Origin: a virus
Virus record (IMG/VR): IMGVR_UViG_3300042325_000111
Location: 1 to 57,522 of that record
Direction: 5' to 3' (one strand)
DNA length: 57,522 bases
In this document: positions 1 to 5,722 of the stretch, piece by piece
Layout of the letters: every line of letters begins with the position of its first letter
Position numbering within the stretch: the stretch's first letter is position 1
Translations under genes and position numbers: made by a program
The notes under the pieces: generated by a model
The model's database searches: none
Told to the model about the DNA's origin: nothing
Seen by the model: only the letters and a program-made list of their open reading frames with translations

Positions 1-2
1 AT

Positions 3-1658
3 CAAGGCGGCGACGATGCAGGATCTAGAAATGGTACAGGCAAGACGACTATCGTAAACGCATTGAGTTATGCGCTTTACGGTACTGCTCTTACTAACAT
101 TAAAAAAGACAATTTAATCAACAAAATTAATAATAAGAACATGTTAGTTACACTATCTTTTGAAAAGGATGGTAACACATATCGCATCGAACGTGGTCGT
201 AAACCAACTGTTCTTAAGTTTTTTGTTAATGAAGAATCACAAGTTTTAGCAGACGATGCACAAGGCGATATGCGTGAAACACAGAAAGACTTACATCATT
301 TGTTTGGTATGAGTCATGATATGTTCAAACATATTGTTGCATTAAACACTTATACAGAACCGTTCTTATCAATGAGAGCAAATGATCAACGAGAGATCAT
401 CGAACAATTGCTAGGTATTACATTACTCAGTGAAAAAGCCGAAGCACTTAAAGAGCAAGTTAGGCAAACCAAAGATACGATTTATCAAGAAACTGCTAAT
501 ATTGAAGCTGCTAAAAAGTCAAATGAGAAGATTCAACAGAGCATCGATACATTACTTTTAAAACAAAAAGCATGGTATAATCAACAAGAAACTGATCTTG
601 AAAAACTCGCGCGTGCTATCGTAGAAATGGAAGGTGTAGATATTAAAGCTGAAATTGCCAATCATGCATTGTTAAAAGAGTACTTAGAACAACGTGCAAC
701 AATGGCAAGTCTTAACAAAGAAAAAGCAACTTTAGAGTCTGCATCATCACAAGCTCTTAAAACAAGAGACAAGTATGTTAAAGAAATTGATTCATTAGAT
801 AACAAGAAATGTCATGCTTGCGATCAAGAATTACACGATCATAAACATGAAGAACTATTAGAAACTGCATCTAAACACTTGATTGAAGCACAGAAATATT
901 ATGATAAAGTATTAGCCGATTACAATAAAATAGTTAACGAGTTAAGTAGTTTTACAGTAATTGAACAACGTCCTGCAACTTATTATGAAACACTTGAAGA
1001 TGCATTAAAACATCAAACTAACTTTAGATCATTAGAACAACAGTTAGAAATTAAAGCAGTAGATACTGATCCGTATCAAGAACAGATTGACGAAATGCGC
1101 AATGCTGCACTACAAGATATTAGTTGGGATATTATCAATGAAGCAAATACACTTAAAGATCATCAAGAGTTTTTGCTTAAACTGCTCACAAATAAAGACA
1201 GTTTTATCCGTAAAAAGATTATAGATCAAAACTTAGCGTACTTAAACAACCGATTAACTTACTACTTAGATAAGATGGGGTTACCACATAATGTAGTATT
1301 CCAAAACGATTTAACTGTTGAAATTACACAACTTGGACAAGATTTAGATTTTGACAATTTATCCCGTGGAGAACGTAATAGACTTATTTTAGGTATGTCT
1401 TGGGCGTTTAGAGATGTATGGGAAAGTTTATATCAAGGTATTAACTTACTGTTTGTAGACGAACTTATTGACAACGGATTAGATGCAAATGGTATTGAAA
1501 GTGCGCTAACTGTGCTAAAAGGTATGGCAAGAGAACGTCATAAAAACGTGTTCTTAATTAGTCATAAAGAAGAACTAATTGGTCGTGTTAACAATGTACT
1601 TAGAGTTGTAAAAGAGAATAGTTTTACGTCGTACGATACAGATTTAGAAATCCGATAA
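3..1658 (+). CDS. 46: gp46-like recombination endonuclease subunit (SbcC/Rad50 family), 5'-partial
   Basis: ATPase subunit of the phage Mre11/Rad50-type complex (gp46/gp47) that resects DNA ends for recombination-dependent replication. The frame is open to the window edge, so the start lies upstream; a TTG at 63 is not the real start because the Walker A motif (GSRNGTGKTT) is encoded before it, at about 24-53. Then come long coiled-coil arms with a CxxC zinc hook (CHAC, codons from 810), an ABC signature (LSRGERNR, about 1357-1380) and Walker B (LLFVDE, about 1447-1464) followed by a D-loop-like NGLD. The visible 551 residues are about the usual size of T4 gp46 (560 aa), so only a few N-terminal residues are missing. 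gp47 is not in the window and presumably lies upstream. Confidence 0.93.
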   Translation, partial: QGGDDAGSRNGTGKTTIVNALSYALYGTALTNIKKDNLINKINNKNMLVTLSFEKDGNTYRIERGRKPTVLKFFVNEESQVLADDAQGDMRETQKDLHHLFGMSHDMFKHIVALNTYTEPFLSMRANDQREIIEQLLGITLLSEKAEALKEQVRQTKDTIYQETANIEAAKKSNEKIQQSIDTLLLKQKAWYNQQETDLEKLARAIVEMEGVDIKAEIANHALLKEYLEQRATMASLNKEKATLESASSQALKTRDKYVKEIDSLDNKKCHACDQELHDHKHEELLETASKHLIEAQKYYDKVLADYNKIVNELSSFTVIEQRPATYYETLEDALKHQTNFRSLEQQLEIKAVDTDPYQEQIDEMRNAALQDISWDIINEANTLKDHQEFLLKLLTNKDSFIRKKIIDQNLAYLNNRLTYYLDKMGLPHNVVFQNDLTVEITQLGQDLDFDNLSRGERNRLILGMSWAFRDVWESLYQGINLLFVDELIDNGLDANGIESALTVLKGMARERHKNVFLISHKEELIGRVNNVLRVVKENSFTSYDTDLEIR

Positions 1659-1662
1659 ATGT

Positions 1663-1688
1663 ATGCCACTTTATTTTTAGAGTGGCAT
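1663..1688 (+). terminator. hairpin after gp46, possible weak terminator or mRNA 3' end
   Basis: ATGCCACT (1663-1670) and AGTGGCAT (1681-1688) form a perfect 8-bp stem with a 10-nt loop, five bases after the gp46 stop codon. No T-run follows, so it may be an mRNA-stability or processing structure rather than a Rho-independent terminator. Confidence 0.4.
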
Positions 1689-1698
1689 TCTCACGACT

Positions 1699-1706
1699 AA
1701 TAAATA
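1699..1706 (+). promoter_or_regulatory. T4-late-type promoter box AATAAATA
   Basis: AATAAATA matches the T4-like late box (TATAAATA; NATAAATA in cyanophages) and lies 20 bp before the 99-aa gene. The match is short and the genome AT-rich. Confidence 0.35.
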
Positions 1707-1725
1707 GTTATTATATGGAATAGTT

Positions 1726-2025
1726 ATGTCACCAAATGAAGAATTACACGAAGAAATAATGAAAGCATTTGACGAATACTTTCGCGCAAACCAACGTTGG
1801 GTTACAAAGCAATCCGAAGCCAGTGGCACGCAAGTACGTAAATGTTTGCAAGAACTTAAACGAGTTAGTCTTAAACTAAGACAACTCTGTGATCAGCAAC
1901 GCATTGTTGTTCAGGATTGGAGATATGCAAACTTTTCACCTAAACAACCTAGCAGACGTGCAATTGCTATGATAGCAGAACGTAATCAAAAGGCGCTAGA
2001 TGCTAACAAAGATCAGGATAATTAA
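1726..2025 (+). CDS. hypothetical protein, 99 aa
   Basis: I do not recognise this protein. It is small, charged and probably all-helical: an acidic N-terminal helix (residues 1-20), a basic middle rich in Arg/Lys/Gln, and a basic C-terminal region (PKQPSRRA) that could contact nucleic acid. There are no membrane segments or cysteine clusters beyond two isolated Cys. It lies between gp46 and a nuclease gene, 15 bp upstream of the latter, so it is probably co-transcribed with recombination/replication functions. The upstream hairpin and late-type box suggest its own transcript start. The ATG at 1726 has no strong Shine-Dalgarno sequence. Confidence 0.7.
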   Translation: MSPNEELHEEIMKAFDEYFRANQRWVTKQSEASGTQVRKCLQELKRVSLKLRQLCDQQRIVVQDWRYANFSPKQPSRRAIAMIAERNQKALDANKDQDN

Positions 2026-2040
2026 AGTAAAGAGGACTTT

Positions 2041-2562
2041 ATGCCAAGTAAAAGCAAAACAAAAGGAAACAGTTGGGAAAACACGGTATCAAAACATTTA
2101 AGCTCACTGTATAGTGCATCTTTCATTCGTGTTCCGGGAAGTGGTGCATACATTGGAGGTAAGAATGCAGTGCGCAAAGACTTCTTACACGAAGGACAAA
2201 TTCGTTCTATGAAAGGTGATATTGTACCGCCATTAAACTGGAAACACTTTAATGCTGAATGTAAATCGTATGCTGATTTTCCATTTCATCAATTGTTTAC
2301 TGCAGGTGAAATTAAGATTTTAGATACTTGGATTGAGCAAACTTTAGAAGTTGCTGATACAGATGACTTTAATATTATCATGATGAAGTTTAATCGCAAA
2401 GGCTCCTATATTGCGTTTGAACATAAGCATATCAAAAAATTCAAACTACAAAAAAGTGTAGACTATTACTCTAAAAAGAACGGTAAATGGGTATTTACTG
2501 ATTACGATTCTTTTTGGAATGCAAATCACGAAGTTGTTAAAACGTTGTGTTTGGCTAAATGA
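2041..2562 (+). CDS. putative PD-(D/E)XK-fold nuclease (Holliday-junction-resolvase-like)
   Basis: 173 aa. Residues fit a PD-(D/E)XK active site: an N-terminal helix with GNSWE (Glu13), a conserved-looking RVPGSGAY turn (30-37), then GD60-IV and AE73-CK75, i.e. the D...ExK triad. This arrangement is typical of archaeal-type Holliday junction resolvases and related phage nucleases. The basic C-terminal third has aromatic residues (YY, W) that could bind DNA. A Shine-Dalgarno-like AGAGGA sits 6-7 bp before the ATG. Neighbours (gp46, RNase HI) support a role in recombination or DNA processing. The exact substrate cannot be read from sequence; a restriction-like or DNA-repair nuclease is the alternative. 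Confidence 0.65.
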   Translation: MPSKSKTKGNSWENTVSKHLSSLYSASFIRVPGSGAYIGGKNAVRKDFLHEGQIRSMKGDIVPPLNWKHFNAECKSYADFPFHQLFTAGEIKILDTWIEQTLEVADTDDFNIIMMKFNRKGSYIAFEHKHIKKFKLQKSVDYYSKKNGKWVFTDYDSFWNANHEVVKTLCLAK

Positions 2563-2566
2563 TTAG

Positions 2567-2595
2567 TTGACTTTCCTTTCCTAATACTGTATAAT
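2567..2595 (+). promoter_or_regulatory. sigma70-type promoter TTGACT-17-TATAAT before RNase HI
   Basis: TTGACT (2567-2572), a 17-bp spacer and perfect TATAAT (2590-2595). Predicted transcription start is near 2602, just before a strong Shine-Dalgarno (AAGGTGGAG, 2605-2613) and the GTG at 2620. It would be read by host RNA polymerase without the phage late factor, so early or constitutive expression is expected. Confidence 0.75.
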
Positions 2596-2619
2596 CGTTT
2601 CTAACAAGGTGGAGAAGAC

Positions 2620-3090
2620 GTGCAGATAAATATTTGTTTAAAACTAAACAACTATTATCTAACACAAAACACTATGGAAGAACTTGTAATAATTTATACA
2701 GACGGCGCATGTGTACCAAATCCAGGTAAAGGCGGATGGGGTGCTACTATGCAATACAGAGACGTCATTAAAGAATTCTCTGGCGCAGATCCACAAACAA
2801 CAAACAATCGCATGGAAATGCAAGCTGCTATCGAAGCACTTTCGCGTTTAAAAAGACCGTGCAATGTTAGAATATATTCTGATTCAAAATATCTTGTTGA
2901 CGGTTTTACTCAATGGTTTCCTAATTGGAAAAAGAATAAGAAAACCGGTTACTTAAATCAAGATTTATGGTTAAAATTAGAAATTGTTGCTGCTGCACAC
3001 ACTATAGATTGGCAATGGGTTAAAGCTCATTCAGGTATTCCTGGTAACGAACGTGCTAACGATTTAGCAGAAGCTGCTGCTCGTAAGTAA
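2620..3090 (+). CDS. rnhA: ribonuclease HI
   Basis: Cleaves the RNA strand of RNA-DNA hybrids, for example removing primers. All hallmark motifs are present: YTDGAC with PGxGGWG, TTNNRMEM, YSDSKYLV and WVKAHSGxxGNERAND. The four acidic catalytic residues are D28, E66, D88 and D148 from the GTG start, plus the mobile His (H137). Two starts are possible. GTG 2620 has a strong Shine-Dalgarno six bases upstream and sits just after the sigma70 promoter. ATG 2674 has no ribosome site but gives D10/E48/D70, exactly the E. coli RNase HI numbering, and lies 41 bp after a late-type GATAAATA box. The GTG form adds 18 residues without recognisable function. Unlike T4 RNase H (a FEN-like 5' nuclease), this is a cellular-type RNase HI. 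Confidence 0.93.
   Translation: MQINICLKLNNYYLTQNTMEELVIIYTDGACVPNPGKGGWGATMQYRDVIKEFSGADPQTTNNRMEMQAAIEALSRLKRPCNVRIYSDSKYLVDGFTQWFPNWKKNKKTGYLNQDLWLKLEIVAAAHTIDWQWVKAHSGIPGNERANDLAEAAARK
2625..2632 (+). promoter_or_regulatory. T4-late-type promoter box GATAAATA inside the RNase HI 5' end
   Basis: GATAAATA overlaps the first codons of the GTG-initiated form and precedes the internal ATG at 2674 by 41 bp, so a late transcript could encode only the shorter RNase HI form. This is a short motif in AT-rich DNA. Confidence 0.3.
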
Positions 3091-3129
3091 TCACTTTTAA
3101 TCCCTTGTTCAAAACATATTTGTAAATAC

Positions 3130-3159
3130 TAGACAAAACACACAAAACACTTTTATATT
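3130..3159 (+). promoter_or_regulatory. sigma70-like promoter TAGACA-18-TATATT for the putative ncRNA
   Basis: TAGACA (3130-3135) matches TTGACA at 5/6 and TATATT (3154-3159) matches TATAAT at 5/6, with an 18-bp spacer. Predicted start is about 3166, right where the hairpin-rich segment begins. Confidence 0.45.
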
Positions 3160-3299
3160 TCACACTAACATAAGGTTGGCAGGCCGGATTGTAATACTGC
3201 TGGGTCAAGTTCTGGAAACGAGAACCGCTGCTCAAATCGTTGATTGTGCAACGACTTTTAAACACTACCCTCACGCGAGAGGATGCCAAAAGCAACGTC

Positions 3300-3313
3300 C
3301 ATTGACGTCAATG
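3300..3313. repeat. perfect 14-bp palindrome CATTGACGTCAATG
   Basis: Perfect dyad symmetry in DNA. In RNA the same bases are part of a longer hairpin (3289-3317). It could be a dimeric-protein site or simply part of the RNA fold. Confidence 0.5.
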
Positions 3314-3684
3314 CTTTGTTTAATCGGAATGGTGGACTAGCTGTATTTGAAACAGAATACATAGTTCTTAAATCTGTAGAATACTAGTAATAGTAACAAT
3401 TTCATAATGATATACATAGCACCTGAAAGTTATATCTTAAAAATACCTGTAAGTAGTGGTCCGGAGGTAGCCAATATGAGAGTCTACAGTCACGTAAAAT
3501 CTTACTGCGATTCCATGGCGATGGGGTGAAATCATGCATCCAAGTTTATTAGGGTGCATCTGACTTCAAAAGTGATATCTATTATCTTTCATAATTAAAA
3601 TATAAATTATTATTTCATATATAATTTAATTTTTTTCTTTCTTAAGTTTCTTTAGATAACAGTATTGAGCGATAGCGAAAATAC

Positions 3685-3707
3685 AGATGAACGTTAGTTC
3701 ATCTTTT
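3685..3707 (+). terminator. Rho-independent-type terminator
   Basis: AGATGAAC (3685-3692), GTTA loop, GTTCATCT (3697-3704), then TTTT. The perfect 8-bp stem and short T-run would end a + strand transcript upstream of the gene at 3785. Confidence 0.6.
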
Positions 3708-3726
3708 AATATGAGAATTAATTTTT

Positions 3727-3734
3727 AATAAATA
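3727..3734 (+). promoter_or_regulatory. T4-late-type promoter box AATAAATA
   Basis: Late-type box 50 bp before the gene at 3785 and just after the terminator at 3685-3707, so the downstream gene would have its own late transcript. Confidence 0.4.
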
Positions 3735-3784
3735 TTCATATTATATAAGGGATATTACGAAAGGAAGTATCTATAAGGAATATT

Positions 3785-4621
3785 ATGAAAATTCGAGAAA
3801 TCACAACAAATCTTTATGAAGCACCTACATTTGGTCAATCACTTGATAGTGCAGTAACTGCAGGAGCAAATCGGTTAAGAAATGCAGTAGGCGGTCCTTC
3901 TACACCTAACAAGTTTGATGTAATTATTAAAAAATTAAAAAACACAACATATTGTGTAATTTTTATTAAACCAATTGCTGACTATTTTATGAATATGAAT
4001 CATTGGGAAGAAGTTTTAAAAGATAAGCCTGCAGATCTTGAGCAACGAAGACAAATAGAGCGCGGTTATTTAATTACCGAGTTAGCTACAATTGCAGGTA
4101 CATTAACCATGGGTGATGTTGGTATATTTCTCTTGTCTGAATTATTTGGATTTATACCAATTATAGGACCACTCCTAGGCAGAATATTTAAAACATTAGG
4201 TCCTGCTGTTCAAGCAGCTGCTATGTTATGGTTGTCGTCAGATGCAGGAAGAATTGCAATTAGTAATTTATTAGCTACATTAGTAGACGTAAAAATTGAA
4301 GATGTTCCTGGTTACGGATCAGATATCATTGATATGTTTAAGAAAGGGTTTGAATGGGCAAAGCAACATGTAGAACAAGGGTATCACGATATAACTACAC
4401 CTGCCGATCCAAATGCACCAAAGCCAGACGCAGGAAAAACAGATACCCCAGCAGATCCAAACAGCCCATGGGCAATTAAACCAGATACACCTCCACCGCC
4501 TAAAAAACAGCGTCTTGATCCATCTCAAATGAAACAAATTGTAGCACCAACAGACGACAGTGCATACAGAACATGGGATAGAGTTACTAGAGATGCAAAT
4601 GGTAAACTACAATTAAAGTAA
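3785..4621 (+). CDS. hypothetical membrane-associated protein with proline-rich tail, 278 aa
   Basis: I do not recognise this protein. A short N-terminal region (MKIREITTNLYE) is followed by a soluble helical part. A hydrophobic central block (about residues 100-168) contains a stretch like FGFIPIIGPLLG and a second hydrophobic helix, suggesting membrane insertion. The C-terminal 80 residues are Pro/Asp/Lys-rich (repeats of PADPN) and probably disordered. There is no signal-peptide signature. A good ribosome site (AAGGAA) lies 5 bp before the ATG. It stands alone between the putative ncRNA and the convergent gp26 unit, overlapping the frameshift ORF by 9 bp tail to tail. It could be an internal virion or membrane-active protein; no family assignment is made. 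Confidence 0.75.
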   Translation: MKIREITTNLYEAPTFGQSLDSAVTAGANRLRNAVGGPSTPNKFDVIIKKLKNTTYCVIFIKPIADYFMNMNHWEEVLKDKPADLEQRRQIERGYLITELATIAGTLTMGDVGIFLLSELFGFIPIIGPLLGRIFKTLGPAVQAAAMLWLSSDAGRIAISNLLATLVDVKIEDVPGYGSDIIDMFKKGFEWAKQHVEQGYHDITTPADPNAPKPDAGKTDTPADPNSPWAIKPDTPPPPKKQRLDPSQMKQIVAPTDDSAYRTWDRVTRDANGKLQLK

Positions 4622-4849
4622 CGGCATTCGAGAAACTTTAGTTAATTCAATATTGTCTTTAACAATATCATACATAATATCGCGATCTTCAGGTCCTAGT
4701 GAATATAGAAGATCGTTGATATTTATACCTCCTCGCATATACCAACATAGTCTATAAAGTTCAAGTTTAAACCGTTTAACTTCATTATCGAGCCTAATTA
4801 GATATTTTATAATATCATTGCGAGAAAGTCTAATTAGGCGGCTGCGAAA
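4613..4849 (-). CDS. start-less -1-frame extension of gp26, probable frameshift-expressed tail assembly protein domain
   Basis: From the slippery site at the end of gp26 the -1 frame stays open for 78 codons, from 4849 down to a TAA at 4615-4613. It encodes a protein-like, helical sequence rich in Arg/Leu/Asp (includes LIRLSRNDIIKYL, LELYRLCWYMRGG and GPEDRDIMYDIV). There is no ATG, GTG or TTG near its beginning; the first ATG falls mid-domain. Expression would come from a -1 ribosomal shift, giving a gp26 fusion of about 348 residues (270+78). This mirrors lambda gpG/gpGT, where a -1 shift appends the T domain to a tail chaperone next to the tape measure gene. Initiation at an ATT codon overlapping the gp26 stop is the less likely alternative. 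Confidence 0.7.
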   Translation of the reverse strand, partial: FRSRLIRLSRNDIIKYLIRLDNEVKRFKLELYRLCWYMRGGININDLLYSLGPEDRDIMYDIVKDNIELTKVSRMPLL

Positions 4850-4855
4850 AAATTT
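4792..4855 (-). promoter_or_regulatory. programmed -1 ribosomal frameshift signal in gp26 mRNA
   Basis: On the - strand the gp26 frame reads GCA AAT TTT TTC, so A-AAT-TTT (4855-4849) is a canonical X-XXY-YYZ slippery heptamer in the correct phase. Nine bases later an 11-bp perfect stem begins: GCCTAATTAGA (4839-4829) pairs with TCTAATTAGGC (4802-4792) around a 26-nt loop. The gp26 stop codon (4836-4834) lies inside the stem. Heptamer, spacer length and downstream structure all fit known -1 frameshift sites. Confidence 0.75.
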
Positions 4856-5658
4856 GCTTGATCTAAATCAATTGATAAACTTATTGCATGTCCGCATGCG
4901 GCACATTTAACGTTAACATCAGGAACTTTCCAAACTTCTTTATTTTTATTAAATTGATCACGTATTTTGTCAAATACGTCTTTATCACAATTAGTTAACC
5001 ATTCAAAAATAAAATTAGGTTCAGTAACTACCACTGTTCCGGTGTCAACTGATTCAATACTAGCAGAATATATATCATTTTGCAAATTACCTAAATCCTT
5101 AAACAGATCAGCAATAATTTGTTTTTGTTCTTCGTCTGATTTACCTGCAGTTGCACCTAATTGTTGTTGTAATCTCATATTACGAATAGAAAAATCAGTT
5201 GTTTGCTTGTACGTTAGTGGTTGCAATTTAATTGTTAACGTGTTATAACTAATTTCGTTATCATACTTGCATTTTGCAAAATGATCAACTACTGTAGTTA
5301 AATTAACGTCATAGTCGTTTTCTTCTCCGCATTTGTCGCATACGTTTGTAATTTCTAAAACGTTTCCAAACGTTGCAATTCGAATTGCAACTAATAACAA
5401 ATCAGAATCTAATGAAGTTACTTCCCAACCATTTTTAACAGATGGGCAACAACTTTCAATAATTGAAACCGTGCTCTTACCAGATATTAATGCATCTGGA
5501 GTTTTAATAATTATTTCATCCATGCCTGTCATGCTATAAATTGGCATATGAGATACATCGCCTGATAATGTTCCTAATTTATTGTAAATGCCACCTGACG
5601 GTAATGAAATAAACACTTTTGGTTGTCTGTAATATTGTTGTAAAGGATTTTGAGCCAT
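4834..5658 (-). CDS. 26: gp26-like baseplate hub / tail assembly protein
   Basis: 274 aa of the T4 gp26 baseplate protein family. The N-terminal FISLPSGGxYN motif is characteristic, followed by the region with MTGMDEIIIKTPDALISG and the later LTIKLQPLTYKQTTDF core. Two CxxC pairs (CDKCG in the middle, CAACG near the C-terminus) could bind zinc. It starts at an ATG with a ribosome site (GGAG) on the - strand and a perfect TATAAATA box upstream. The last codons contain a -1 slippery site feeding a start-less downstream ORF, so two products are predicted: gp26 (274 aa) and a fusion of about 348 aa. It is divergent from the tape-measure-like gene. In T4, gp26 is assigned to baseplate hub assembly; a chaperone role here is inference. 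Confidence 0.85.
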   Translation of the reverse strand: MAQNPLQQYYRQPKVFISLPSGGIYNKLGTLSGDVSHMPIYSMTGMDEIIIKTPDALISGKSTVSIIESCCPSVKNGWEVTSLDSDLLLVAIRIATFGNVLEITNVCDKCGEENDYDVNLTTVVDHFAKCKYDNEISYNTLTIKLQPLTYKQTTDFSIRNMRLQQQLGATAGKSDEEQKQIIADLFKDLGNLQNDIYSASIESVDTGTVVVTEPNFIFEWLTNCDKDVFDKIRDQFNKNKEVWKVPDVNVKCAACGHAISLSIDLDQANFFAAA

Positions 5659-5669
5659 TTTTATCTCCG

Positions 5670-5677
5670 GATAAATA
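5670..5677 (+). promoter_or_regulatory. T4-late-type promoter box GATAAATA (for the 1395-aa gene)
   Basis: GATAAATA 45 bp before the ATG at 5723, in the divergent intergenic region. Confidence 0.4.
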
Positions 5678-5689
5678 TATAATTAACCG

Positions 5690-5697
5690 TATTTATA
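5690..5697 (-). promoter_or_regulatory. perfect T4 late promoter TATAAATA (for gp26)
   Basis: Read on the - strand the sequence is TATAAATA followed by C, the exact T4 late consensus, 31 bp before the gp26 start at 5658. Together with the + strand box at 5670 it makes a compact divergent late promoter pair. Confidence 0.6.
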
Positions 5698-5722
5698 TAC
5701 TCAAAATTTTAGGAATTTTAAA

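Larger units (their letters stand above)
3167..3707 (+). ncRNA. candidate large structured non-coding RNA (about 540 nt)
   Basis: This is the only long stretch (3091-3784) without a credible protein gene, and its core (about 3170-3580) looks visibly less AT-rich than its flanks. Hairpins include GTTCT/AGAAC (3209-3225), CGTTG/CAACG (3238-3253), CCTC/GAGG (3269-3282), a two-part stem 3289-3299/3304-3317 with a CATT loop, and an 8-bp stem 3534-3541/3552-3559. CCGGATT near 3184 could pair long-range with AATCGG near 3330. A sigma70-like promoter precedes it and a hairpin plus T-run follows. No tRNA, tmRNA or RNase P signature was found. Size and phage setting recall large ornate RNAs such as GOLLD or ROOL, but I could not match a family; a degenerate group I intron is an alternative. 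Strand and ends are inferred from the promoter and terminator. Confidence 0.5.

Noticed and set aside
3056-3295. 79-codon - strand open frame over the end of RNase HI and the start of the ncRNA region
   Set aside because: Overlaps a certain gene, no ribosome site, composition not protein-like.
3091-3784. tRNA, tmRNA or RNase P RNA in the non-coding region
   Set aside because: No T-loop consensus, no CCA-type acceptor pairing and no conserved RNase P core could be found by eye.
3091-3784. Group I intron
   Set aside because: A GGGTCAAGT segment recalls part of a T4 intron core, but no convincing P7/guanosine-site pairing was found and the flanking gene (RNase HI) is complete.
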